Part shown: positions 1 to 11,048 of the stretch, one piece after another | Position numbering within the stretch: the stretch's first letter is position 1 | Layout of the letters: the number at the start of each line of letters is the position of its first letter | Source: Harmonia axyridis | Lineage: Eukaryota > Arthropoda > Insecta > Coleoptera > Coccinellidae | Direction of reading: 5' to 3' | Assembly (NCBI RefSeq): GCF_914767665.1 | Contig: NC_059501.1 | Coordinates: forward strand, 78,900,798-78,964,797 | DNA length: 64,000 bases | Made by a program: the position numbers and the translations under genes | The notes under the pieces: generated by a model | What the model saw: only the letters and a program-made list of their open reading frames with translations | Database searches by the model: none | Told to the model about the DNA's origin: nothing

Positions 1-2483
1 GTTGATATTCATAGAACAACAGTTTAATCAAAATGATGACGATATGTTTTACCCACTAAATCGCACTGGCTTCCACTAAAAGATGTGAATTGTTCCAGTT
101 TTTGCGGGTATAATTATGTATAATATATAATTAATCATAGTTTTTATTGGAATTTTTGGCTGTTCACCTGAGAGCACATATACGTACATACATATGACAA
201 TATTGTAATAGAGGTGTCAATAAGAAACTGAGGCTTACCACCCAACCCATAAATATTTTTATTCAATGAAATATTAGAAATCATAAAGAAATAATTCTAC
301 ATAAAACATTGCATGATATTAAAATAAGAACATTCAATTAGAGTTTTTATCAGAAACTATAGACTACTAACTACATTTAAAAAACGTGCAAGATGGTTAG
401 AGTTGAACCATAGAGTAAGTAACATAAATAAAGGGACTATACTTACGCAATTTTTACGTGTCCCCAACATGGTTAGACAATACGTTGTCAGATTGTGATA
501 TATTTTCAAATTCACATTTTCATAATGAATGTATTCATAAATATATTTCATTGAATATAGTAATATTATTTATTGGAGCCATTCCCGATTCAATATGAAA
601 ATTTGTATATTTGGAATTTTCCCGTATTGTCTAATTTATAGTAACTAAGAAGTTACATGGTGAAATTCAAACTTTGGCACCTAAGCATTATTATTCCAAT
701 CCTTCTGCCATCGGTTATTTCACGTGGTTTGAAAGTATCCTGATATTTTTAGGTATTTACTTCAATATATTTTGAGTTGAAATATCAAACTTCGATTCAC
801 AATGGGACATAAGAAATGTGTTCTTTGTGGAGAAACCCGCGAATTGACTGAAATATCATATGACTAATATGTGTTTTCATTTTGATAGTTCATGTTGGGG
901 ATAAAATTCGTTTACTGAAAATGACGGATGCTCCCTCTATTTATGATTATTACTCTGAGGATTGAACAAACAGAATTTTCCCAATTGCAGCTACAAGTGG
1001 TTATGGAAAACAGTTAGTAGAAAAACTTATAAACATGCATAAAAACGAACATTTACTGAATAGCAGAGCACTAGTACAAATAGTTAATATGGCCCTTTTT
1101 TACCCCACAACTCGATAAGAAACTTCAGAAGGTCAACTTCAAACAAACAATGTTCAATATTTTCTATCCCGACTCTGCTAGGCTTCTCTTTGAATATTGA
1201 AAATTCTAGAAAAATAATTTTTTATTACGTTATTGTGATAAAATATGAAAAATAAAATATATTGCAAAACATCCCAGCTCTCTCGGATCTTTATCTGCTT
1301 CATTTCTTATCTTGCTTCTTACACTTTGGTGAATGATTCTCTTCACAATTCCCTGAAATATAATAATCGAAGTTTCAAATTTAATAGGTACTGAAAAGTT
1401 GTTTTCAAATAAAAAAACTGAATTAAATGTAGTGCACAAAAGTTTCTGTAAAAATTAAACACAGAAATTGAGTGTTCCCATTTAAAAGAACGTAGCTTTG
1501 GTTCATAACTTCATAATTAAAAATCCTTCTGAAAAGACGAGCACGCCACTGGATTCTATGTTAAAAAGTGCCTACATGTTTTAATTTCAGAGTTCCATCA
1601 TCAGTATTAGCAAAGATAAAATTTTTTTTCGATATCGCCATTTTTCCAATTTTCGTTAATAACTCGAAAACAAAAGAAGCTGGCTAAAAATGAATACTAC
1701 GAACGAGAATGGGGTATCAGATTTTATCTGTCTCCTCTGATTCAATTCATTAAAAAGAGAATTTTTTGGATTTTTCTATTCTAGCCACTAATAAATCAAT
1801 AATATATTTTAATATGTAATAATAAATATAAATATTATTAAAAGAATACATAAAGAAAAATACCAATAAAAAATTTGAAATACCAACAATCAATGATTAC
1901 AACACAAAACTACTAGATAAACAGATAAAAAAGGTGAAAAGTTATAAATTTTCATAAATATATGTAGGATCAAGAAAAAGGTATAATGAAACATTTTTTT
2001 TCTTAGAACCTTAAGACCCTGTAGATCGAAAGTTGAGGATTTTTACGATTTGCAATGTAGGTAAGAAGTTTTTTATCCGAAATTTTTCTAATGAATTGAC
2101 GTCAATATTTAAATCTAGCTTTACTTCTTTACAAAAAGGGTTTTCCATTCACCTAAATTATCAGTTAACCGATTGGTTCATCATTCCTTGATATAAACCA
2201 TTGGAATCATTCAACGAAAATATTTTTTTCAACCCCTCATAAATGTTTATATATTTAGAGGATATAGGATCCAAAAAATTGAAGAAAAAAATTAAAAGAT
2301 AAATATTTCAAATATTTTTGTAATGTTTTTGAGCTACGTATTACTATCATTGCAAATCGGACATTTTACTTCATGTCAAGCAGTTTGCCATTATGGCAGC
2401 AAAAATGGGCACACATCTTATCTTTCTTTTATTATACAGATATATTCTTCATTAAATATTTGTTGTAAAACTGGAATACTTAC
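1..2483. other. Region downstream of the FAN1-like gene, no gene recognised
   Basis: AT-rich DNA beyond the last recognised FAN1 exon. It holds a dispersed repeat copy (about 360-955) and otherwise short open frames without recognisable motifs. The terminal FAN1 exon with the stop codon should lie here, because the exon ending at 2484 finishes in phase 1 before a good donor. I could not choose it with confidence; an acceptor near 2030 would add only two residues before a stop. Confidence 0.5.
360..955 (-). repeat. Dispersed repeat family R1, copy 1
   Basis: This stretch matches, in opposite orientation, the repeats near 36226-36760, 37041-37535 with 38821-39060, and 59222-59540. Shared blocks include the GTCCCCAACATG segment, the ACTATCAAATTTGACATG block (diverged here) and a block that on the plus strand reads ATGGGACATAAGAA followed by two TGT codons. 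That block can be read as a short peptide starting MGHKKCVLCGE, a Cys-x2-Cys pair. The repeat class is unknown. Confidence 0.55.
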
Positions 2484-2592
2484 CAGAATCCTTGCACACT
2501 TCCACTGGTACTCCTGCTTTATGAAGATGATCTATCCACAGAATTTGATTTGGGGTGAGCTTTTTGTCACATTGTACTGTGACAAACTTGCA
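2484..2592 (-). CDS. FAN1: FAN1-like exon, second part of the VRR-NUC domain with altered active site
   Basis: 109 nt, ATTTTAG acceptor and GTAAGT donor. It encodes CKFVTVQCDKKLTPNQ and ILWIDHLHKAGVPVEVCKD. The second half matches FAN1 well (K-Q-x-x-W-x-x-x-L, E-V-C), but the E-V-K-G-P active-site segment reads T-V-Q-C. The terminal exon was not found. Confidence 0.82.
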
Positions 2593-5500
2593 CTAAAATA
2601 TAATATTTTAATTATTAATTAAATGAGGAAGAGCGTAAATTCCAAAAATAATGGTTATGCTCACATCCAAAACCAAAAATCGACACCTATTAAGAGAATT
2701 GATAAAATAACAAATCTAATACCAATAAAAAAAAATACAGAATATTTTCTATAAATCAAAATCAAACTGGCATTCAAAGCGTTAATAAAAACAAAAAAGC
2801 TACACTGTATAACTGATGCTTGTTTAAACTTTACTTTTGATATATTTCCCTATGAAAAAGTCTGTAGTAGCTAAGTCTAGCAACTTCTGTATTTATAGTT
2901 CCATATAGTTGATTGGTATTTCTGAAAAATTTGGAGGACATGCAGTTTTAGAAGGCGCAATTCACACAAAAATAGATGGTACCGTTTGTTGAAGAAATAC
3001 CGACAAGCCTGATGAAGCGCAAAAAACTCGTGAAAATAGCGGTAATCACACATGCCGATGCTTGACCGTAGGTAATATTTATGATCTGAATGCGGCACCT
3101 TTGAACATGCCGACGCCAGATAGAAATATTTATAACTAGATTATGACACGCTTGAACATAGCCATATTTATACCATTGTTTTGTTGATCTTGTAATTATT
3201 TTAGACTTAGTACGCAATTTCTAGGGAAGGCTAGCAATATTTCAAATGTTTCCAGATTCCTCGGCTTCGCTCGTTGCGAGGCGTATATATCTATATGAAA
3301 ACGTGATCTTTTGAATTATTTTGGCTGGTGCTCCAATTTTTATTTTTGAATATTTTTGGGCGCCCTTGCGTTCCTTGCGCCCGTGGCAAGTACCACCTTT
3401 GCCACGCCCTAGATACGGCTCTGTTGAAAAACAAAAATCTCTTTCGACTAAACGTTTTTGATGGACTATTCATCAAGAGTGCTACTCAAGAAAAAGTTAT
3501 TATTTGAAAATGTCATTTGATTTCATAGAACAACAGACATACCTCTTTTTCGCCTTCATTATCTTTCCACAAAAACAAATCAGGAAAACCATTACGAAAA
3601 ATTTCATAATCGGTGATAAATTTATCTAAAATATCCGAGAGATATCTTCGGTTTATGTACTGCACCATTTTAATAATTTTTTTTATGTCGAAACCTTCCC
3701 ATTTTGCAATTGATTTTTCTTGACAGAGGTTATTCCATTTTTCCTTCAACACTGTCTCCAACTTATCGAATTTCCATTCACTTCCAATTTTTCTTAAATG
3801 CTCCTCGATTTTATCCTTCCTGTTTGCATAAAAATTAGATCCATAAAAATCTAACGGTGCATTTTGTAAATCGGATATGAAGGCCCCGTCCACATGGGTA
3901 TATATTATATCCCAAAAAAGAAGATTGAAGAGAATACTGATGAATCTTCCCCCATAAAAGATGCCTTCATAGTGTTGTTCTTCATAATGTTTTAAAGCAC
4001 TTTCCTCCATACTGAAACTAATCATTTCATTATTTTTGTCACCATACGAATATATTCTTTCTCCTTTTTTTCGGTGAAAATTTATTTTATAATAATAAGA
4101 TAAATAATAATTAAATGATAAATTAATAATATTATTAAAATATTATTATTATATATTCTTTCTCCTTTTTTTCGGTGAAAATTTATTCTATAATAATAAG
4201 ATAAATAATAATAAATTGATTATGTATAATAAAAAAACCATTACCCACAAGTTGAACGTAATTTTGTTCTTTTCGCGAATAAATTTTCTTTTAGAATGAT
4301 GATTCTTACTCTGTATAAAGCTCTACCGAAAGGTTAAGTGGAAATGAAACTACGAGACAAAATTATAATCAATGCTGCACAAGAAACAAATGTTTGGATA
4401 GGTAGTGGATGACTTTTCAAGTTGAAGAAATTAGTACATCTGGGTATAAAATTTCTAATCTCAATGAGACTGTGTACCATTTCTTATTCAGAATAATACC
4501 TATATTTTCACCTTTTGTATTATACAGAAACTAAAGCTAACAAAATTTGTTTTATTTTTCTCAACCCAAAATTAGCAAAAATTTTTTGTTGGAGTTCCGA
4601 CTCTGATATTGGTCAAGGTTTCAAATTGAAATATGAGTCATGAAAACATTACTAACCTTCTGTTGCATAAACATAAATTGATGGGGACATTAGGGATGTC
4701 GAGATTTTCAGTGTCGATATTTAATTCAAAATATTGCAAATCTTCCTTATATTTACAAGGTAAATTATATTTTCTCACTTCACAAGACAACAGGCTTAAT
4801 TCATATAGTTGTAAGATATTGAAGTCAATGTTATCTTTGGCCTCTTCAAATCCTTTCAATATAGTTTCTGCAGCCTGTGAATAAGTAAATTTTTTTCTGA
4901 AAGTTTGGTTATCGACATAACTTACCAATGAATGATTTTTCAAACGACTCATCCTTATATATGCCAAATCCTTGTACCAAGTTCCAATTAAATGCCTGGT
5001 CCAAGAATAATGATTCAACAAATAGTCCAACCATAACTCGACTAGTTGAGGATTTTCAGTTAATTTTGGTATACCCTTTGTCAAAATCTCTAGGTATAGA
5101 TATTCCGCAGAGAACTTTTGTAAATGAAGTGGTAGATTCTCATCCCGCCTCCTAAAATATCATTAAATCATAGTCTGTCATCCAGCTGTCGGTTTCCTAC
5201 TCAAGTATTTTCAATCGGGACAATGATTAATTATGTACAAAAAGTTATGGCGCTTCGTTTGTTTTGGAATGAAATATAATCGATCTCATACGAATACATA
5301 TAAACAACTTGAAAAGTTATGCTGTTGCGCATATCCCCTCACAACCAGGGCTCAAGAGGTTAAGACATTTTCATAAGAAAAATAAATTCCGTAACAAATT
5401 TAAAAGGCAAATACAACAAACATCTCCGGAGTTATCCGTTGAAGTTGTACCATGAAGTTTTTACGACATCACAGAGACAGCACTTTCTATGTAAAAGAGT

Positions 5501-8500
5501 CTTCGACAGATGGAACTCACTACCGGACCACATTGTCTGCGCCCCAAGTTTCAATAGCTTCAAGAACTAGCTTGATGGACTCTTTTTTTCATAATTTCTT
5601 TTTAATGATAATAATAGAAATAACCGTCTTTATTATGCGAAGGTTTAGCTAAAGCTATTCTTACACTTTTACCTATTTAAAAAAAAACATATACATATAC
5701 TTCCGAATTGTGAAAATGAAAACGTGCTATTCATTCAACATTCTAAGAGAAAATATACAAATAAAATATTTTAATCATATACATAGCGGAGAATATATTC
5801 TACCGAGTTGCAGAAACCTGGCCGAATAAAAAGGAATTTTTTACGTTTTTTTTTATCCAGTATCATGGCTGAACACGTCCTACGAAAATACTTCCTGAAG
5901 ACGACGAAGTTGCCGACGGATGCTGGGATTGCTTGATTATAAAAAATACTCAATTATGCTACTCGGAAAAGGTTCTGAAGCAATAAAAGCATATGAATGA
6001 AAATTTTCGATTCAGTAACAAATTTCTCAAACATTAATTTTTGTCCGATTTAAAGAATTTAGAAACAGCCAAAGAAATAACCCTTGAATCTAATTCAAGA
6101 TGAAGAAGCAATTATCGAGAATTCCCGATTCAAAATGCAATAGTGTGCAACGATTTTGCACGCTTCTATTCACGTTCCGCTACTTGAATTTGCAAACATT
6201 CGGTAAATTGTCAATTCATCGTACGTGATTGGCCGCTGATGAATCGGATATCTTTGAGACTGTGTGTTATTTGAAATTTGCCAAATGTATAACATCTTAT
6301 AACAACAGGAACAACTTATTAGTTGTTTTATAGATTTAATATTTAACTAAATAATATTATTTTTACAAAGTACATAGAGAAAGTGAGTTTATACTTACTC
6401 ATCTTCGCTAACGGTTTTGAGCTTTTTGAAAACTTCTAGACAAAGCAAATGAATATGTAAGATATTCAATTTGACATTTTCCAGTTTGGCATCCAGTTCT
6501 TTCATTTTCAAGAAGGCGTCGTAGTAACTACAAATGAAAAAAGGGAAAATTTGCAAACGAAGTGGAAGTTTTCTTTGACCAATTTCAAATAATGAACCAA
6601 AACAATGATAAGAGCTGATAATAGTACATATATTATTAGTTATTCTTTCAGTATGTAAAATATCATATTTTATATCACGAACAAGTTTACAGTTATAAGT
6701 TACAATAAGTGACATGGAGAAACCGAATTTTATCTGCCTTAAAATGATTACATAAATTAATTAAAAACATATAGATGATAACACAAAGTGAAAATGTAAA
6801 ACGAAAAATGAAAAAAAAATCTAAGTTATCTAACATCAAAATATATAAATTCATTTTCCATATTTACCTTGAGAATTGTTCCTTGGTTTTGAACGGAGAC
6901 AATTTTTCTACGACAATATACTTTGGATAAAGAACTTTATCACGTTTATCATCCAAGTAAGTTTGAATATTTTTGGAGTATAACGTATTACTATATGTTT
7001 GTAACACATACGATTTATCAAAACATGTTTTAATAGATGTTTTCAACTTAATACAGCAACCTGAATATTTGATTGCCTCATTTTTCAACATATCTTCAGG
7101 TGTTTTGTTTATATGCATCAATGTCGATGTTTTACAATGTTGAAGAAGACGTTCTATGATTCTGTTTTTAAGAGACCTTCCACTCATCTTGGGACCAATT
7201 TTCAAGGTCTGCAAGATGTTATTTAAATTTTGAACTGAAAGGATGTCAAGTAACTCTTTGGTTTCAAGATTTTTGAGATCTGGAAAAAAGGATCAAAATA
7301 ACTTACTGTATATAACTATATCAAAGGGTGCAATCGAAACATGATGAATGATTGTTCAAAAGCTTTTTGCCTCAAGTCAGTGCTATGAATGTTTTATAGT
7401 ACAATTTACATGATCAGCTTCAAAATCTCAACGGTTTTGTGGTAACAGAAAGATTAGTCAATTTTTGTTAGATCTTAAATTTTCTTCTAGTGAAATGATC
7501 GACGTGAAATTTTGTATGGAACTTGAAATTGTTATTTCATATCTAAATGCACTATGAACTTATTTAATTCCTAACGAAATTTTCAAATTTATAAGGAAAA
7601 CTAACTAACGCTCAAAAAAATAAAATGCACTCACCAGTATCAAAAAACTCGTCTTTTTCTAAGTTTTTGTATATCTCCATTATTTCTTTTGCGGACAAAA
7701 GTGTTCCCTCTAAAAGATTGAATATATTTAACCAATTTGGATAGGAAACATACAATTTCATAATCAGGTACTGCTTGATTTTATCCTTTTTAAGGAATGC
7801 TTCAATAGGAGCAATATCATCGTGAGTCAATAATTTTTTTTTATGTTCATCCTCCAAAAGTTTTTCATACAAACTTTTTAAATGTTCTGTACCACTCATA
7901 TCAAACTTTTTTTTCGGTTTAATTTTTATTTCTGTGTAGCTTGGTGATTGATGGAGTTGACGATCCTCTGATTCAACTGAAAAGTATAGATTTTAAAATA
8001 TTTCTTGCTTTACACCTGCTTTACATTCAACATATAAACACGTACAAACATTCGGTAAAATTAACGAAGATCAGAATATAATTTCTCTTCCTACTAGTTT
8101 TTGATCATGTGCAATAGCGACGTGTTATTCTTAAGAGAAATTATTAATTTTCACAAACTGAAGGTACCATAGTTAATTGATTCATTTATTAAGTGTATCG
8201 GGTGTCCCATTTCATTGTCTAGTGAAGGGATCTTAGAACCCCTATGAGCTAGAAAAAATGGATGGCTCATTTTCTGGCTCGATTTTTGAGAAAATTAATT
8301 TGGTGAAAACCGCAAGCTTATAAATCCAACTCTTTTCAAGCTATAAGGGATAATTGGAAAATGGCGTGAAATGAAAAGTAATATCATAATAACTCCTTTA
8401 TTAGAGATGCTATTAACATTAAACAAAAACATCCTACAGGCACTTTTTTCAATAGAATCCATTGGTGTAATCATTTATTATTTATTGGCATTAGTTTCGA

Positions 8501-11048
8501 AGTTAAAATACAAACTTTTGTTATTTGAAATGTAAACCATAACAGTTAATATAACAAAAACAATCGCTTTTTTCCCTTTTTCAAAAATAATATGTAGGAT
8601 GTATTTCTAGGGAAGTTACCATGTGGGTTGAGGTTTACACAACCCAACATATCACCACAATCCAAGGAACCATTTATTACAAGTTTTTACCGTATCTCCA
8701 ATAAGATCAATTTTATAAATTTGCAATCTATCTTCTAGATTTGAATGATTTCAAATTAGAATGAATTCCAATCAACTCCACATTAGAGAAAGTTTTGAAA
8801 GCCAAAAAATGATATGCTGGACTCTCTATATATATATAGAGAGGAAAGGTAAGTCAACCCAGTGAGCTGCCTGCTTTTTGACACTGTATGTACAGTGTCA
8901 CTTGAATGAGGTAAACATGTCGCTGGATTGTGTCTCACCTCTCGAGAGCCTACAAGGAGCAATGAATCAAATTTTGAATATAGCTGTTTGAAAGTATATC
9001 CTCTTTAGACAAGCGATGTTGTCCGATAATTCTCATCTATTTTTAACATCTAGCAACTTTTATTAGCAGTCACTATTACGAAGTCAGAGGTATTCCATCA
9101 TACACAGAAAAGAATAAGCTTCAATTTGATTATGTATAAATATACAACATAATGTATAAACACAACAAAGGAAAAGCTATCAAGAGTCATAATTAACATG
9201 TCTCTGCCAGTCACATTTAAAAAAGAAATTTTGTTATTCAGCGTTCTGAAATCTGTGGCTACAGGTTAAGCAAATTCATATAAGCTAAATACCTTTTTTT
9301 TTTTTCGATGAACTTCCAATTCCAGAAGTTGAAGGTTCCCTACTCGAGTTAGACTTTACCTGGAATGAACCACATTCATTATATCTTTCCTTGTTACTCT
9401 TTTCCAGAGTTTCATATTCTGCAAAATAATTCAATTTAAATAAGATTCCCTAAAATTAAATATTGAATAATTCACCATCCTTTGAGCCCAAAGGAAGAAA
9501 GAACCTCTTGGAAGGTTTACATGTTTTTTCAATTTTACTCTCGTCCAAATTATCTTCACTTTGGAAATTTATAGTAAAGTTCAAAGTCATTGAAGAGACA
9601 GGTATTGATGAAATTGTAGGAGTCACATTTTTGATTTCATTATTTTCCCTGCCTTGATCATCTTTCATTCCATCTGAAAAGTATAGATTTTTAAACCTTG
9701 CTATTAGAACAGAATATGGACTATTACGATTATAAACCCAGAACAAGAAATAGAATAAGAAATTACTATTCCAGAACACTTAAATCACAGAACTCGGCCA
9801 TCTATCGTATTGTGCGAACATTTAACAAGGTTCCGAAGACATTGTTGAGTGGAAATGATAGGGCTGTGTGTTTCAATTGAAAAATATATTTTAAGAATAG
9901 AACCTATGTTAAGTTAATTTTAAGAATAATTTATCGATTTATTTAATTTCTGATATTTTTAAACATGTTATAATTTATTAGTTAAAGGCCTCGGTGCCAG
10001 TTTTATACAACTGTTTTTAGGTTTGAAATAAATGATTAAAAAAAAGAAGTAAAAGCAGCCTGTAGAAACCTGAAAAAACAACGGAAAATCTACTGGGCCA
10101 GGAAAAATATAAGGGGAATCGATGAAATATGGAACAAGAGTTATTCATAATGAAAGTTCGGAAGGCATGGATATTCTTCCACAAGTCCATAATTCAAAAA
10201 CGAACCTTGTAGTCATGAGTTTTTGAATGAAAGAGTGTTAGAATGAGCCTTGTGTACTATAGTATAATTGAGTATTATAGATTACTTTATTTAATTCACT
10301 GAATTTTTATGGAAATGAATGGAATATTTCAAGTGTGATAGAATGCTGGAATTCCTGGATAAATATGATATCAGTGCTGTTTCACAACATGGATATAAGA
10401 GAGGTAGGTCCATACTTCCCTAGTCCTACTTTACCTCTGATAAGGGTATGTACAGTTACTCCCAGGACACCCTGTATACAAATATACAACATAATGTATA
10501 AACACAATATAAGTACAGACTACTAATCAGTGGTAATAGCTATCAAGGGTCATAATTACCATGTCTTCAACTCTGTGGCATTTAAAAAAGAAATTTTGTT
10601 ATTCATTGTTCTGAAACCTGTGGGTACAGGTTAAGTCAATTCATTTGAGCAAAATACCTTTTCTTTTTTTGGATGGACTTCCGATTCCAGAAGTCGAAGA
10701 TTGACGGCGAACCCTACTTGATTTAGGCTTTTCCTGAATTGAACCAAATTCATTATATTGTTCTTTGTTGCTTTTTTCCGGAGTTTCATATTCTGCAAAA
10801 TAAGGACAATTCAAATAAGATTCCCTAAAATTCAACATTCAATAAATCACCATCATCTGAGCTGAAAGGAAAAGGTAAACTCATGGAAGGTTTACGTGTT
10901 TTTTCAATTTTACTCTTGTCTAAATTATCTTCATTTTGGAAATTTAATGTACAGTTGCAAGACACTGATGAGACAGGTTTTGATGATAATGTAGTAGTCA
11001 CATTTTTGATTTCATTATTTTCACTGCCTTGATCATCTTTCATTTTAT
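2484..11048 (-). CDS. FAN1: FAN1-like structure-specific nuclease (SAP, TPR-like and VRR-NUC regions), 10 exons recognised
   Basis: FAN1 is a nuclear structure-specific nuclease that resolves DNA interstrand crosslinks. Ten minus-strand exons join in consistent phase: 10851-11048, 10658-10792, 9476-9673, 9293-9418, 7635-7976, 6868-7279, 6399-6527, 4657-5151, 3543-4011 and 2484-2592, about 871 codons. Family hallmarks appear in order: a SAP-like block (LLDILSVQNL), the YPKY and FKTKEQF block, RRDENLPL, the helical middle region, DIPNVPIN, then EESALKHYEE, LLFWDIIY, APLDFY and the VRR-NUC PD motif (GFPDLFLW). The final exon reads CKFVTVQCDKKLTPNQ, where family members carry V-E-V-K-G-P. The catalytic Glu and Lys are therefore replaced by Thr and Gln. 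The first two exon types are duplicated in tandem. No UBZ zinc finger was seen; start and stop codons are unplaced. It may be a nuclease-dead protein or a decaying gene. Confidence 0.88.
2593..3542. other. FAN1-like intron with a GC-rich insert
   Basis: Intron between the two VRR-NUC exons. A GC-rich block at about 3240-3430 (GGGCGCCCTTGCGTTCC and neighbours) stands out from the AT-rich surroundings and is probably a repeat fragment. Short minus-strand frames at 2877-3217 have no recognised domain. Confidence 0.4.
3543..4011 (-). CDS. FAN1: FAN1-like exon, first part of the VRR-NUC domain
   Basis: 469 nt, GTTTCAG acceptor. It begins MEESALKHYEEQHYEG and contains FNLLFWDIIYTH, APLDFYGSNFYANRK and GFPDLFLW. 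The Asp of the PD motif, a metal ligand of the nuclease, is intact. The donor GAG/GTATGT gives phase 0 and matches the next exon. Reading through the donor gives about 10 more codons and then TGA. Confidence 0.88.
4657..5151 (-). CDS. FAN1: FAN1-like exon, TPR-like middle region
   Basis: 495 nt, ATTTTAG acceptor and GTTAGT donor. It starts RRDENLPLHLQKF, carries the W-x-D-Y-L and LIGTWYKDLAYI blocks, then LYELSLLSCEVRKY, and ends in LDIPNVPINLCLCNR. These align in order with vertebrate FAN1 from the E-x-LPLFL block to the V-x-I-x-G-x-L-C block. Confidence 0.88.
5400..5650 (+). mobile_element. Non-LTR retrotransposon 3' fragment (RT C-terminal tail)
   Basis: In a FAN1 intron, one plus-strand frame reads QRQHFLCKRVFDRWNSLP then APSFNSFKN. 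This is the tail typical of jockey/CR1-like LINE ORF2 proteins (F-x-x-R-V-x-x-x-W-N-x-L-P). A stop follows FKN. No catalytic RT motifs remain. Confidence 0.55.
6399..6527 (-). CDS. FAN1: FAN1-like exon, helical repeat segment
   Basis: 129 nt, phase 2 in and out, bounded by TTTGTAG and GTAAGT. It encodes YYDAFLKMKELDAKLENV and ends in KTVSEDE, continuing the TPR-like middle region. Confidence 0.8.
6868..7279 (-). CDS. FAN1: FAN1-like exon with SAP-like helix pair
   Basis: 412 nt, TTTCCAG acceptor and GTAAAT donor. It encodes DLKNLETKELLDILSVQ and continues into SGRSLKNRIIERLLQHC, a SAP-like helix-extended-helix. It ends in LYPKYIVVEKLSPFKTKEQF, matching the FAN1 segment before its helical repeats. 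Confidence 0.82.
7635..7976 (-). CDS. FAN1: FAN1-like exon before the SAP-like region
   Basis: 342 nt, TTTTCAG acceptor and GTGAGT donor, phase 1 at both ends. It encodes ESEDRQLHQSPSYTEIK, a lysine-rich run, then a helical segment with KLYVSYPNWLNI. This corresponds to the FAN1 block with the motif family L-Y-x-R-L-x-x-R-K-x-x-W. Confidence 0.8.
9293..9418 (-). CDS. FAN1: FAN1-like exon, module copy 1 part c
   Basis: 126 nt, three codons shorter than its paralogue 10658-10792. It begins EYETLEKSNKERYNE and ends in a run of 12 A bases coding KKKK just before the GTATTT donor. The run is prone to length change and would then shift the frame. Confidence 0.68.
9476..9673 (-). CDS. FAN1: FAN1-like exon, module copy 1 part b
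   Basis: 198 nt, the same length and phases as 10851-11048 and about two-thirds identical in protein by eye (GMKDDQGRENNEIKNV). Splicing from 10658-10792 into this exon keeps the frame, so all four duplicated exons could sit in one transcript. Confidence 0.7.
9712..10050 (+). mobile_element. Non-LTR retrotransposon 3' end
   Basis: The plus-strand frame at 9698-9880 reads YYDYKPRTRNRIRNYYSRT and IYRIVRTFNKVPK, the arginine-rich tail of LINE ORF2 proteins. An AATAAA-like signal and an A-rich tail follow near 10025-10047. It is inserted between the two copies of the duplicated FAN1 module. Confidence 0.5.
10132..10330 (+). repeat. Dispersed foldback-type repeat C, diverged copy
   Basis: Shares blocks with 35745-36147 and 14465-14847: a GAAGGCAT block, ATTCTTCCAC, AATTCAAAAACGA and GAATGAGCCTT. 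It is more diverged than the other two copies and truncated. Confidence 0.45.
10658..10792 (-). CDS. FAN1: FAN1-like exon, module copy 2 part c
   Basis: 135 nt, TTTTGCAG acceptor and GTATTT donor, phase 1 at both ends. It encodes EYETPEKSNKEQYNEF and ends in SPSKKRK, a basic run that could act as a nuclear localisation signal. It is a paralogue of 9293-9418. Confidence 0.7.
10851..11048 (-). CDS. FAN1: FAN1-like exon, module copy 2 part b
   Basis: 198 nt between a TTTTCAG acceptor and a GTGATT donor, phase 1 at both ends. It encodes a polar segment starting KMKDDQGSENNEIKNV and ending in FSSDDG. It is the most upstream recognised coding exon. The ATG at its third codon could be the start if the exon before it is untranslated. 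It is a paralogue of 9476-9673. Confidence 0.7.

Larger units (their letters stand above)
9130..9712 (-). repeat. Tandem-duplicated FAN1 module, unit 1
   Basis: This unit matches 10478-11085 across intron, exon c, intron and exon b, including flanking intronic blocks such as TATACAACATAATGTATAAA and ACCTTGCTATTAG. A third, shorter echo of the flank lies near 11110-11160. The units are separated by a LINE tail and a repeat fragment. Confidence 0.75.

Noticed and set aside
1..30. 15-base match between the window start and the FAN1 donor region (TTCATAGAACAACAG), suggesting a second FAN1 copy
   Set aside because: The match does not extend, and a 15-base match is expected by chance in 64 kb of AT-rich DNA.
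3513..3542. Read-through of the FAN1 exon giving FYEIK, which resembles the missing catalytic E-x-K
   Set aside because: A TGA follows at once, no GT donor is available after it, and the next exon already supplies the strand in the correct phase. Treated as coincidence.
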